Part shown: one piece after another, positions 14,967-22,771 of the stretch
How positions within the stretch are numbered: the first letter of the stretch is position 1
How the letters are laid out: each line of letters begins with the position of its first letter
NCBI GenBank assembly: GCA_021846285.1
Contig: JAJZCB010000040.1
Span: forward strand, 1 to 32,321
Reading direction: 5' to 3'
DNA: 32,321 bases
Source: Bacillota bacterium
Lineage (GTDB): Bacteria; Bacillota; Bacilli; Alicyclobacillales; SLC66
Notes under the pieces: model-generated
The model's database searches: none
Told to the model about the DNA's origin: nothing
The model's input: the letters and a program-made list of their open reading frames with translations, nothing else
Position numbers and translations under genes: made by a program

Positions 14967-16045
14967 TGGTGATTGAAGTAAAGAGTGTCCGGAGGTCGGG
15001 TGGCAAGAGGATGCTGCTCTGGGTGATCGTCATGGTACTTGTGATCGTGTTCGGCGCCATGGCGGTTATACCACTGCCTTATTACATATACTCTCCAGGG
15101 TCAGCAGAGGCGCTCCAACCGCTAATCACCGTGCAAGGGGGACACAAGACGGAGAAGGGACAGTTCTTGCTGACGACCGTCTACGTCGTGTACGCGGCCA
15201 ACGTGTACGACTTTCTCTACGGGTTGCTGCTGCCGCACCATCAGATTCTGCCTGCGCAGGAAATCAATGGCGGACTGTCAAACAATGCGTATAATAACCT
15301 GGAAATGTACATGATGCACACGTCGCATCAAGATGCGGAAATCGCGGCGCTGCGTTATCTGCACAAACAAGTCACCGTGACGACCACTGGCGTGGAGGTT
15401 ATTTCGGTCGAACGAAGCTCTGCTGCGCGAGGACTGCTCAGGCCAGGGGATGTGATCACGGCTGTGAACGGTGTATCCTTGCGCGACCCGAATCTGCTGT
15501 TCTCCGAACTGCAGGGGGCAAAGATAGGTCAGACAGTGAACCTGACAGTCCTGCGCGGTACAAAAGTGCATCATCTGCATATCAGACTTGTCGCCCTGCC
15601 GCCTCTGCCAGGTCAAAAGCACGCCCGACCGGGAATCGGCATTTTGCCGATGGTGGCGCAGTCGGTGCGTACCCCTGTACACATTCGCATTGACAGCGGC
15701 GATATCGATGGCCCCTCCGCAGGGTTGATGTTCTCTCTTGAGGTCATCAACCAACTGTACACTCACGGCGACCTGACAAGAGGTTACAGAATCGCTGGAA
15801 CGGGTACGATGAGTGCGAATGGAGTGGTCGGTCAAATTGGCGGGGCGGCTCACAAAGTGATTGCGGCGGTGAATGCCGGAGCCAACTACTTTTTTGTTCC
15901 GGCGGATACAGCGCCTGGGGATACCAATGCTGCGCATGCCCTCGCCGAGGCGAAGAAACTTCACACGAGCATGCGTGTCATCCCTATTCGGACGCTTGAT
16001 CAGGCACTCTCTTTTCTGAAGGCGCTGTCGCCAAAATCGCCCTGA
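14966..16045 (+). CDS. ylbL: PDZ- and Lon-protease-domain membrane protein (YlbL/SepM-like)
   Basis: The 359-residue protein has one N-terminal membrane helix (about 16-38), a conserved extracytoplasmic region with PLPYYIYSPGSAE, a PDZ domain (about 140-210; RGLLRPGDVITAVNG), and a Lon-type protease domain with the Ser-Lys dyad: S251 in DGPSAGLMF and K297 in AAHKVIAAVNAGA. The family cleaves extracellular or membrane substrates; in streptococci SepM trims a competence peptide, and in Bacillus YlbL has been linked to removal of a cell-division inhibitor. The GTG start at 14966 shares a base with the upstream stop and is preceded by GAGGAGGA; GTG 14969 is equally possible. Confidence 0.93.
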   Translation: MVIEVKSVRRSGGKRMLLWVIVMVLVIVFGAMAVIPLPYYIYSPGSAEALQPLITVQGGHKTEKGQFLLTTVYVVYAANVYDFLYGLLLPHHQILPAQEINGGLSNNAYNNLEMYMMHTSHQDAEIAALRYLHKQVTVTTTGVEVISVERSSAARGLLRPGDVITAVNGVSLRDPNLLFSELQGAKIGQTVNLTVLRGTKVHHLHIRLVALPPLPGQKHARPGIGILPMVAQSVRTPVHIRIDSGDIDGPSAGLMFSLEVINQLYTHGDLTRGYRIAGTGTMSANGVVGQIGGAAHKVIAAVNAGANYFFVPADTAPGDTNAAHALAEAKKLHTSMRVIPIRTLDQALSFLKALSPKSP

Positions 16046-16084
16046 TTCGGGAGCCGTCGCGGCGATGGCACTCGAAACTTCTGT

Positions 16085-16113
16085 TTGACACATGCAAGTG
16101 CACCCAGTATACT
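16085..16113 (+). promoter_or_regulatory. Strong sigma-A promoter of yceD-rpmF
   Basis: Perfect -35 TTGACA (16085-16090), 17-bp spacer, and TATACT (16108-16113), one base off consensus. It overlaps the 5' part of the longest yceD frame, so the true start must be downstream. The expected leader before TTG 16145 is about 25 nt. Confidence 0.85.
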
Positions 16114-16144
16114 ATGTCGTGTTGTGATCGAGGTGAACGGGATT

Positions 16145-16657
16145 TTGAAGATCTCTTGGTCAGCAGCGGTGAAATCATCGGGGCTTACTGTTAGTGACAG
16201 TGTGGAGTTTCCGGTTGAATTGATGCGCGGAACCGACGTCACGCGCATGGATCGAATCGCCGTCACGGTTGGGGTAGAAGCGACTGCTGAACTGTGTGTT
16301 GCGGAGGGCGAACTGAAGACCGGCGTCACCTACCGATGCGCGCGCTGTTTAGCTGAATTTCCCGCTCATCTGGAAACGGGATTCAGGGAAGTGTTTTCCC
16401 GCTCGCCGCTTACATCGGAGCAGGAACAGGCCGAAGTCGTCTACTGTCCGGGAAACGAGATTGATCTGGATCCCTATGTGGAACAGGCTGTGGTTCTGGC
16501 GATTCAGACCCAACCGCTGTGCAAGACTTACTGTCGGGGACTTTGCCTCGTGTGTGGGGCCAATCTGAACACTCAGGTGTGCGGCTGTGATACCCGGAAA
16601 GTGGATCCACGGCTGGAAGCGTTGTCTCAAGTCTATGACAAACTGACGGAACAGTGA
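16145..16657 (+). CDS. yceD: YceD/DUF177 family protein (YlbN-like)
   Basis: The 170-residue protein has two cysteine clusters typical of this family: CARCLAEF in the middle and [13 protein letters not shown]...CGC near the C-terminus, plus [22 protein letters not shown]. YceD-family members are nearly always encoded before rpmF, as here (37 nt gap), and are thought to act in 23S rRNA accumulation or large-subunit assembly; the biochemical role is not settled. The start is set at TTG 16145, with GAGGTG (16130-16135) as ribosome-binding site, because the promoter at 16085-16113 rules out the longer frame. This gives an N-terminus ([10 protein letters not shown]) like Bacillus YlbN. Confidence 0.9.
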   Translation: MKISWSAAVKSSGLTVSDSVEFPVELMRGTDVTRMDRIAVTVGVEATAELCVAEGELKTGVTYRCARCLAEFPAHLETGFREVFSRSPLTSEQEQAEVVYCPGNEIDLDPYVEQAVVLAIQTQPLCKTYCRGLCLVCGANLNTQVCGCDTRKVDPRLEALSQVYDKLTEQ

Positions 16658-16694
16658 CGATACCGCGAGTATTTTGAAAGGGAGGTGTTTTTCC

Positions 16695-16871
16695 ATGGCA
16701 GTGCCTCAACATCGAACGTCCAAGACCAGAAAACGCCTGCGCCGCACTCATTACAAGCTAAGCATTCCCGGCATGGTAGAGTGTCCGCAGTGTCACGAAC
16801 AGAAACTCTCGCATCGGGTGTGCCCGAACTGCGGAACATACAAGAAACGCCAAGTCCTGGAGCGCGCTTAG
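16695..16871 (+). CDS. rpmF: Ribosomal protein L32 (bL32)
   Basis: The 58-residue protein starts [17 protein letters not shown], the L32 signature, and has a zinc ribbon formed by CPQC and CPNC ([17 protein letters not shown]). ATG 16695 has a strong ribosome-binding site (AAAGGGAGGTG). It is the second gene of the yceD-rpmF unit and is followed by hairpins and a T run, so it is likely the last gene before the separately regulated fapR operon. Confidence 0.97.
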   Translation: MAVPQHRTSKTRKRLRRTHYKLSIPGMVECPQCHEQKLSHRVCPNCGTYKKRQVLERA

Positions 16872-16884
16872 TCGCATCGGAGGT

Positions 16885-16961
16885 TGTCCGACCAGCCTTC
16901 ATTCGGACACGCCAATGAGAGGGTCGGGACGCGATGATTGCGTCCAGGGCGCTCTTTTTTT
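16885..16961 (+). terminator. rpmF downstream hairpins and T run
   Basis: First hairpin: TGTCCGA (16885-16891) with TCGGACA (16903-16909). Second: GGACGC (16927-16932) with GCGTCC (16940-16945), followed after AGGGCGCTC by seven T (16955-16961). The outer GAG/CTC bases can extend the second stem with bulges. This is probably the terminator, although the stem-to-T spacing is longer than ideal. Confidence 0.5.
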
Positions 16962-17002
16962 ATACTAGTGCTGTTTGGAAGGCATCCAGTAGCACGCAGT
17001 AT
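16962..17002. promoter_or_regulatory. Interrupted inverted repeat upstream of fapR; candidate operator
   Basis: The left arm ATACT-A-GTGCT (16962-16972) mirrors the right arm AGCAC-GC-AGTAT (16991-17002), ten paired bases around an 18-bp centre. It lies 58 nt before fapR, where FapR is expected to repress its own operon. A TTGGAA inside the centre could be a -35, but I see no well-spaced -10. It does not plainly match the Bacillus FapR consensus, so the assignment is inference. Confidence 0.4.
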
Positions 17003-17059
17003 GGCATTGTTGTACATAGGGCAAAGAGACGCTGTTTGTTGCAGGTGAGGTGGCGCTAT

Positions 17060-17653
17060 TTGGCTCAGGACAGTAAGCGTGTGCGCCAGGAACGCTTGCA
17101 TGATACCCTTGGCAGGGAACCATTTTTGACCGATGGGGAACTCGCGTCGCGGTTTGGCGTCAGCGTGCAGACCATCCGGTTGGACAGGCTCAGTCTGGGC
17201 ATTCCCGAACTGCGTGAACGGATTCGGTCACTGGCCGTATCCCGTTATGACGACGTGCGAACTCTTGCTCCTGAGGAAGTTTTCGGCGATATCGTTGATC
17301 TTGAATTGGGGAAGTCGGGGCTGTCGGTATGGCGTGCTGACGAGGAGCATGTGTTTGCCCGTTCCTCAATCGTTCGCGGTCATTATATCTTTGCCCAGGC
17401 GAACTCCCTGGCTGTGGCTATTGTCGATGCTGCGCAGGCGCTGACAGCGAAGGCCACGATTCGCTTCCTGCGATCTGCGCGCGTCGGAGCTTATCTGGTC
17501 GCCCGGGCTCGGGTGTGCGGCGAACGCCATGGTTATGTGCTGGTGGAGGTCCGCACGAAGGTTGACGGAGAAGAGGTGCTCCGGGCGGATTTTTTGATTA
17601 TGCACGGGACCGTGGACGCGGCGGGGAGGGCTGAGTTTGAAGATCGCGATTGA
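17060..17653 (+). CDS. fapR: FapR, malonyl-CoA-responsive repressor of lipid synthesis genes
   Basis: FapR represses fatty-acid and phospholipid genes and lets go when it binds malonyl-CoA. The 197-residue product has an N-terminal helix-turn-helix (FLTDGELASRFGVSVQTIRLDRLSLGIPELRERI) and a C-terminal hot-dog domain with EHVFARSSIVRGHYIFAQANSLAVA, the ligand-binding part, closely matching Bacillus FapR. The open frame begins at 16934, but the upstream part crosses the terminator and inverted repeat. TTG 17060 is chosen for its GAGGTGG (17047-17053) and because the protein then has the family length. The end overlaps plsX by 17 nt. Confidence 0.95.
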   Translation: MAQDSKRVRQERLHDTLGREPFLTDGELASRFGVSVQTIRLDRLSLGIPELRERIRSLAVSRYDDVRTLAPEEVFGDIVDLELGKSGLSVWRADEEHVFARSSIVRGHYIFAQANSLAVAIVDAAQALTAKATIRFLRSARVGAYLVARARVCGERHGYVLVEVRTKVDGEEVLRADFLIMHGTVDAAGRAEFEDRD

Positions 17654-18620
17654 CGCGATGGGCGGGGACCATGCGCCGCAAGCGCCCGTTCAGGGAGCGC
17701 TTGCGGCGGCTCGTGAACTGAGCGCTACTGAGTTTCTGCTCGTTGGGCGGGAACAGGATATTCTTGCTGAGGCTCGCGAACTTCCCCACAACGTGCGGAT
17801 TGTCGCCGCTGCGGATGTGATCGCGGCCAATGCGGAACCGGTCAAATCGGTGCGGAGGCAAAAGGACTCATCACTCGTGGTGTGCACCTCTCTGGTCCGG
17901 GATGGACTCGCTGATGGCATGGTGTCTGCTGGCAACACCGGCGCATTTATGGTTGCGGGGCTGCTTGTCGTTGGGCGAATGGAGGGCATCGAGCGACCGG
18001 CTCTTGCGGCGGTCTTGCCGACATTTGCGGGAAGAGGAGCACTGCTTCTCGATGCTGGCGCAAACACGGATTCTTCGGCGCAGCATTTGCTGCAGTGGGC
18101 GACTATGGGCCAGGCGTATATGCGTCTGACAGAAGGTATCGAGAAACCGAGGGTGGGTCTGCTGAACATTGGAGCAGAAGCGGGGAAGGGCAACGAACTA
18201 TGCAAGGCTGCTTATCCGTTGCTGCAAGAGGCATGCCCTGGCTTTGTCGGGAATGTAGAGGCTCGCGATCTGTTGCGGGGCGTTTGCGACGTGATTGTGT
18301 GCGATGGATTCGTCGGCAATGTGCTGGTCAAATTCTATGAAGGCGCGGGGCTGGGTCTGCTGCAGTCTCTCAAACAGATGCTTCTGGCCTCGCCTGTCAC
18401 CAAACTTGCCGCACTGACTCTAAAGGGTGGATTGCGGACATTTCGAAGTCGTTTCGATTACGCGGAGTATGGAGGCGGCCCTTTTCTCGGGGTCCGGGGC
18501 GTACTTGTCAAGGCCCACGGCTCCTCAAACGCGCGCGCTTTTGAGATGGCCCTGCGGCAGGCCCACCGGATGCAGAGCGCCGGACTGGTGGGAGCCCTGG
18601 AAGAATATCTGCGGAACTGA
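17637..18620 (+). CDS. plsX: PlsX, phosphate acyltransferase
   Basis: PlsX converts acyl-ACP and phosphate into acyl-phosphate, the first step of phosphatidic acid synthesis in Gram-positives. The 327-residue protein begins MKIAIDAMGGDHAPQAPVQG and has SVRRQKDSSLV, SAGNTGAFM, the LDAGANTD motif, NIGAEAGKGNEL and CDGFVGNVLVKFYEG, all family signatures. The start is TTG 17637 with GGGAGGG six bases upstream; it lies inside the fapR end, so the two are translationally coupled. It is the second gene of the FapR operon. Confidence 0.96.
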   Translation: MKIAIDAMGGDHAPQAPVQGALAAARELSATEFLLVGREQDILAEARELPHNVRIVAAADVIAANAEPVKSVRRQKDSSLVVCTSLVRDGLADGMVSAGNTGAFMVAGLLVVGRMEGIERPALAAVLPTFAGRGALLLDAGANTDSSAQHLLQWATMGQAYMRLTEGIEKPRVGLLNIGAEAGKGNELCKAAYPLLQEACPGFVGNVEARDLLRGVCDVIVCDGFVGNVLVKFYEGAGLGLLQSLKQMLLASPVTKLAALTLKGGLRTFRSRFDYAEYGGGPFLGVRGVLVKAHGSSNARAFEMALRQAHRMQSAGLVGALEEYLRN

Positions 18621-18649
18621 AATCTGAAGCAACTTGGGGGCCGGACAAC

Positions 18650-19591
18650 GTGATTATGGCCTTTTTGTTCCCCGGACAGGGCGCTCAGTATGTCGGTATG
18701 GGCAGGGATCTGGCAGAGACGTTTAAGACAGCCAGGGAGACCCTCGCAGAAGCGGACGATGTACTGGGTTTTTCGCTGAGCCGATTGATTGATGCGGGTC
18801 CGGAGGAAGAACTGCGGCTCACCTACTATACGCAACCTGCGATCCTGGCCGTCAGCGTGGCGGCGCTGCGCGTGTTGCGCGAGCAGATCGATGTGCGCCC
18901 GCGTTTTGTAGCGGGACACAGTCTCGGCGAGTACTCCGCACTGGTCGCTGCAGGCGCTCTCGCATACGCCGACGCGCTGCGCCTTGTCCATCAGCGCGGG
19001 GTTTTCATGGACGCGGCGGTGCCCGCAGGCGTCGGTGGAATGGCGGCGGTGCTGGGTGCGGACCTCGATCTGCTGCGCGAGTTATGCCGACGCATCAGTT
19101 CTGAAGTTGGAGCGTCGGTGGAAGTCGCCAATGTCAATTGTCCGGGTCAGGTGGTGGCTTCCGGCGGATTGACGGCCGTGGATGAACTGATCAGGCGGGC
19201 GGCGGAAGCGAAGGCGCGGCGCGCAGTTCGGCTGGACGTCAGTGGACCTTTCCATTCGTCTCTGATGTCGCCTGCGGGAGATCGACTCGCGCACCTTCTC
19301 GCTGACATAAAATTGGCTGAACCATCATGTCCGGTGATTGCAAACGCGTCGGCGCAACCCGTCGACAAACCGGGAGAGATTCGCGAGACTCTTGCGCGAC
19401 AGGTGGCTTCTCCAGTACTATGGGAAGCGTCAATCAGATATATGTCTGAATCAGGCGTGAACACCTATGTAGAGTTGGGGCCGGGCACTGTACTTTCGGG
19501 ATTGGTGCGAAAGACGGATCGGCAGGCGCGGACCCTGCATGTGGACGGGGTGTCCAGCTTGCAGGAAGTTCTGGGGGCTTTGCGGGTCTGA
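18650..19591 (+). CDS. fabD: FabD, malonyl-CoA:ACP transacylase
   Basis: Moves malonyl from CoA to ACP for fatty-acid elongation. The 313-residue product has [14 protein letters not shown] at the N-terminus, the nucleophile elbow GHSLGEYSA (S91) and the catalytic His in GPFHSSLM, plus the [13 protein letters not shown] end motif. The start is taken as GTG 18650; ATG 18656 would give MAFLFPGQ and is equally plausible, since the ribosome-binding site (GGGGG, 18636-18640) is weak. It lies between plsX and fabG, with no fabH in the cluster. Confidence 0.96.
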   Translation: MIMAFLFPGQGAQYVGMGRDLAETFKTARETLAEADDVLGFSLSRLIDAGPEEELRLTYYTQPAILAVSVAALRVLREQIDVRPRFVAGHSLGEYSALVAAGALAYADALRLVHQRGVFMDAAVPAGVGGMAAVLGADLDLLRELCRRISSEVGASVEVANVNCPGQVVASGGLTAVDELIRRAAEAKARRAVRLDVSGPFHSSLMSPAGDRLAHLLADIKLAEPSCPVIANASAQPVDKPGEIRETLARQVASPVLWEASIRYMSESGVNTYVELGPGTVLSGLVRKTDRQARTLHVDGVSSLQEVLGALRV

Positions 19592-19622
19592 CTCGGATAT
19601 ACAGGAAAGAGGTGATAGAGAC

Positions 19623-20372
19623 GTGAAGTTTGCGCTGACCGATCGAGTTGCGATTGTGACTGGCGCGTCAGGAGGGATTGGACGTGCCATTGTCGAAGAG
19701 TTAGCGGATGCGAAGGCGAAGATCGTGATCGGCTACGTCGCGAACGAGACGAGCGCTCAGACGCTTGCGGATCGTGTGACAGCAATCGGCGCGGAGGCTG
19801 TTGCGACGCAGGCCGATGTCGCGACGGCGGCAGGCGCCGCAAATCTTGTGCAGGCAGCGGTTACGAACTTCGGGCGTCTGGATATCCTCGTGAACAATGC
19901 GGGCATCACCCGTGATGGTCTCTTCCTGCGCATGAAGGAGACAGACTGGGACGCGGTGCTGTCGATCAATCTAAAGTCCGCATTTTTGTGCAGTCAGGCA
20001 GCGGCGCGTTATCTGCTCCGGTCCGAGACGGGCCGGATTATCAACATGTCGTCTGTTGCGGGCGTAACGGGAAACGTTGGTCAAGCGAATTATTCGGCGG
20101 CCAAGGCAGGCCTGATCGGTCTCACTAAAACACTCGCGCGTGAACTGGCAAGTCGCAAGATCACAGTGAACGCAGTGGCGCCCGGTTACATTCAAACCGA
20201 AATGACAGAGAAACTTGCACCTGAGCTTAAGGACCGCTTGGCAGAGCAGATTCCAATCGGTCGCTTGGGCCAGCCTGATGATGTGGCTGCGATCGTGAGA
20301 TTTCTTGTTTCCGATCAGGCGTCGTACATAACAGGGCAAGTTTTTCAAGTCGACGGCGGACTGGCTATGTAG
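19623..20372 (+). CDS. fabG: FabG, 3-oxoacyl-ACP reductase
   Basis: NADPH-dependent short-chain dehydrogenase of fatty-acid elongation. The 249-residue protein has the Rossmann motif TGASGGIG (13-20), NNAG (91-94) and the catalytic set S144, Y157 and K161 (YSAAK). It ends [15 protein letters not shown] as FabG proteins do. The GTG start at 19623 follows AAAGAGGTGA at 19606-19615; the longer frame from 19539 overlaps fabD and has no conserved residues. Its last codons contain a promoter for acpP. Confidence 0.96.
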   Translation: MKFALTDRVAIVTGASGGIGRAIVEELADAKAKIVIGYVANETSAQTLADRVTAIGAEAVATQADVATAAGAANLVQAAVTNFGRLDILVNNAGITRDGLFLRMKETDWDAVLSINLKSAFLCSQAAARYLLRSETGRIINMSSVAGVTGNVGQANYSAAKAGLIGLTKTLARELASRKITVNAVAPGYIQTEMTEKLAPELKDRLAEQIPIGRLGQPDDVAAIVRFLVSDQASYITGQVFQVDGGLAM

Positions 20373-20378
20373 TATAAT
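20350..20378 (+). promoter_or_regulatory. Internal sigma-A promoter of acpP
   Basis: TCGACG (20350-20355, 4/6 to TTGACA), 17-bp spacer, and a perfect TATAAT (20373-20378) straddling the fabG stop. The predicted start (about 20385) is only ~13 nt before the GTG, so the ribosome-binding site would sit at the 5' end of the message. Confidence 0.55.
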
Positions 20379-20397
20379 CTTGGGAGGAGGTGAGAGC

Positions 20398-20631
20398 GTG
20401 TCCGACGTGTATGATCGTGTGAAGCGCATTGTAGTGGACCGCCTCGGAGTCGAAGAATCACAAGTGTCCCCGGACGCTTCTTTTAAAGAGGATTTGGGAG
20501 CGGATTCTTTGGATGTGGTCGAATTGGTCATGGAATTGGAAGATGAATTTGACTTGGAGATTTCTGATGAAGATGCCGAGAAGATTTCCAGTGTTGGCGA
20601 TGTCGTCAAATACATTGAGTCTCATGAGTGA
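20398..20631 (+). CDS. acpP: Acyl carrier protein
   Basis: Small acidic carrier of acyl chains. The 77-residue protein has the phosphopantetheine site [19 protein letters not shown] with S37, and the acidic helix-2 region that docks with Fab enzymes and PlsX. The GTG start at 20398 sits directly after GGAGGAGGTGA, one of the strongest ribosome-binding sites in the window, which fits the high abundance of ACP. It has its own -10/-35 upstream and a strong hairpin downstream. The neighbours fabG and fabF belong to the same pathway. Confidence 0.97.
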   Translation: MSDVYDRVKRIVVDRLGVEESQVSPDASFKEDLGADSLDVVELVMELEDEFDLEISDEDAEKISSVGDVVKYIESHE

Positions 20632-20698
20632 TCATAACCGCAAGTAGCTGTTGTGCGGGAACAGACCGCGGCTTTTCTGCCGCTGATGTTCTTGCAGG

Positions 20699-20733
20699 CA
20701 CGAAAGCCCCGTGCGGCGCGCGGGGCTTTCGTG
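20699..20733 (+). terminator. Strong hairpin after acpP (partial terminator or processing site)
   Basis: A perfect 13-bp stem, CACGAAAGCCCCG (20699-20711) and CGGGGCTTTCGTG (20721-20733), with a 9-nt loop. No U tract follows, so termination would be incomplete. It lies in the 143-nt acpP-fabF gap, which otherwise holds only a minor GCGGC/GCCGC stem near 20670. Confidence 0.55.
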
Positions 20734-20774
20734 TAACTGTCAGAAGTGAGAACCAGGCATGAGGGGGACGCGAA

Positions 20775-22028
20775 ATGAGACGCGTGGTGGTCACGGGACA
20801 GGGGGTCTTGTCTCCTGTCGGGATTGGAACCGCTGCCTTTTGGCGGGCGCTTAAAGATGGCGTGTCGGGTGTCCGCAAGATCGACCGATTCGATGTGAGT
20901 GAATTTCCAACACAGATTGCGGGTTTAGTGACTGATTTTGATCCTGAGATGTATATGGACAGGCGCGATGCGCGCAAAATGGACCGCTTTGTGCAATTTG
21001 CCGTGTCCGCCGCCGTGATGGCCATGGAACAGGCGCAACTTGAGGTGACAGCGGAGGTGGCGCCGCGAATCGGGGTCTACATAGGGTCAGGCATTGGCGG
21101 GCTGTATACACTAGAAGACCAGCATCGGGTATTGCTTGAGCGCGGACCGAAACGGGTGAGTCCTTTCTTTATCCCGATGATGATCGGTGATATGGCCTCA
21201 GGCCAGGTATCCATACGGTTTGGGGCGCAGGGGCCAAACAGCGCGCCCGTTTCGGCCTGCGCTACAGGTTCCAATTCAATCGGGGACGCCTTCAAAATCA
21301 TCGTTCGAGGCGCGGCAGACGCGATGATCTGCGGCGGCGCTGAAGCTACCATCACACCGCTGGCGCTCGCCGGATTTTGCGCGGCCAAAGCTTTGTCAGA
21401 GCGCAATGATGAACCGCAGCGCGCCAGTCGGCCGTTTGACGGGTTGCGTGATGGATTTGTCATGGGTGAAGGCGCCGGAATTCTGGTTCTTGAAGAACTC
21501 GACTTTGCAAGAGCTCGTGGGGCGCAGATCCTTGCGGAGGTTGTGGGCTACGGGATGAGCGGCGATGCGTATCACCTCGTGCAACCGGCTCCCGAAGGCG
21601 CCGGCGCGGCGCGGGCGATGCGAGCGGCGCTCGCCGACGCCGGACTCGCTCCTCACGAGATCGGCTATATAAACGCTCATGGAACCTCGACTCCTATCGG
21701 CGACGAGTCGGAATCAACGGCCATCAGGAACGTGTTTGCAGAACACGCCAACCGTGTCGCGGTCAGTTCAACGAAATCCATGACCGGACATTTGCTGGGA
21801 GCGGCAGGGGGCATTGAAGCGGTGGCCTGTATCATGGCGATCCGCGACGGTCTGTTGCCGCCTACCATCAATTACGAGGTGACCGATCCACAGTGCGATT
21901 TGGACTATGTGCCAAATGTGGCCAGAAAGAGCGATTTGACGTATGCGATGTCGAACTCATTTGGTTTTGGCGGACACAATGCAACGTTGATCTTTAAGCG
22001 TTATGATGAACAGGAATTTACTGAATAA
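20775..22028 (+). CDS. fabF: FabF, 3-oxoacyl-ACP synthase II
   Basis: Condensing enzyme that extends acyl-ACP with malonyl-ACP. The 417-residue thiolase-fold protein has the KAS II active site C162 ([14 protein letters not shown]), H302 ([11 protein letters not shown]), K334 and H339 ([15 protein letters not shown]), and the GFGGHNA C-terminal motif. ATG 20775 follows GAGGGGGA. In Bacillus fabF is paired with fabH elsewhere; here it is placed after acpP. As the only condensing enzyme in the window it must act with a FabH encoded elsewhere. Confidence 0.96.
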   Translation: MRRVVVTGQGVLSPVGIGTAAFWRALKDGVSGVRKIDRFDVSEFPTQIAGLVTDFDPEMYMDRRDARKMDRFVQFAVSAAVMAMEQAQLEVTAEVAPRIGVYIGSGIGGLYTLEDQHRVLLERGPKRVSPFFIPMMIGDMASGQVSIRFGAQGPNSAPVSACATGSNSIGDAFKIIVRGAADAMICGGAEATITPLALAGFCAAKALSERNDEPQRASRPFDGLRDGFVMGEGAGILVLEELDFARARGAQILAEVVGYGMSGDAYHLVQPAPEGAGAARAMRAALADAGLAPHEIGYINAHGTSTPIGDESESTAIRNVFAEHANRVAVSSTKSMTGHLLGAAGGIEAVACIMAIRDGLLPPTINYEVTDPQCDLDYVPNVARKSDLTYAMSNSFGFGGHNATLIFKRYDEQEFTE

Positions 22029-22037
22029 AGCGATAGT

Positions 22038-22736
22038 GTGGTGCCAATAGTGAGCGCTCTTCCGCTGTCACGTTTATGCAGGGAATTACAGATAGCCTTT
22101 ACCGACACTGTGTTGCTGCGTTCCGCATTTACACATTCCTCCTACAAGAACGAACATCGTCGGAACGGCAGGGAAGACAATGAACGTTTGGAGTTTTTGG
22201 GTGACGCTGTGCTGGAACTGTGCGTCAGCCAGTATTTGTATAACACATTTAGGGAAGCGCCTGAAGGGGAGTTGACCAGGCTGCGGGCCGCCACGGTGTG
22301 TGAACCGTCCCTCGTGGCCATTGCCCGCGAGTTGAAGTTTCCGCTGTACCTTCGTCTTGGCAAAGGTGAGGAATTGTCGGGCGGACGAGAGCGGGCCAGT
22401 CTCATTGCGGACGTCTTTGAGGCGTTTGTCGGTGCGCTCTTTCTGGATCAAGGATTCGCCGCAGCGGACGCCTTTCTGGCCATTCATCTCTACCCGCGGA
22501 TCCAGGACGATGGACAAACTCTTCGCAAGGATTACAAAACGATACTGCAGGAGCATGTGCAGAAATCCGGACAAGGACTCCTGTCATACGATATTGTCGC
22601 GGAACGCGGTCCGGCGCATGATCGTGAATTTGTGGCCACCGTGTATGTCGGGGGCAAGGTGCGGGGACAAGGCGTGGGGCGCTCCAAGAAAGAAGCGGAG
22701 CAAAATGCGGCGCGCGATGCTCTTGCGATGGACTGA
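22038..22736 (+). CDS. rnc: Ribonuclease III
   Basis: Double-strand-specific endoribonuclease that processes rRNA precursors and, in Bacillus, the SRP RNA. The 232-residue protein has the RNase III signature NERLEFLGDAVLEL, a second metal-binding region ADVFEAFVGALFLDQG, and a C-terminal dsRNA-binding domain (KTILQEHVQKSGQG ... GRSKKEAEQNAARDAL). The start is uncertain: GTG codons at 22038, 22041 and 22050 are all in frame and none has a good ribosome-binding site. It is followed by smc as in Bacillus (rnc-smc-ftsY). Confidence 0.95.
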   Translation: MVPIVSALPLSRLCRELQIAFTDTVLLRSAFTHSSYKNEHRRNGREDNERLEFLGDAVLELCVSQYLYNTFREAPEGELTRLRAATVCEPSLVAIARELKFPLYLRLGKGEELSGGRERASLIADVFEAFVGALFLDQGFAAADAFLAIHLYPRIQDDGQTLRKDYKTILQEHVQKSGQGLLSYDIVAERGPAHDREFVATVYVGGKVRGQGVGRSKKEAEQNAARDALAMD

Positions 22737-22771
22737 TCGATGCACACTTGGATAGTGGGGGAGGCCGTATG

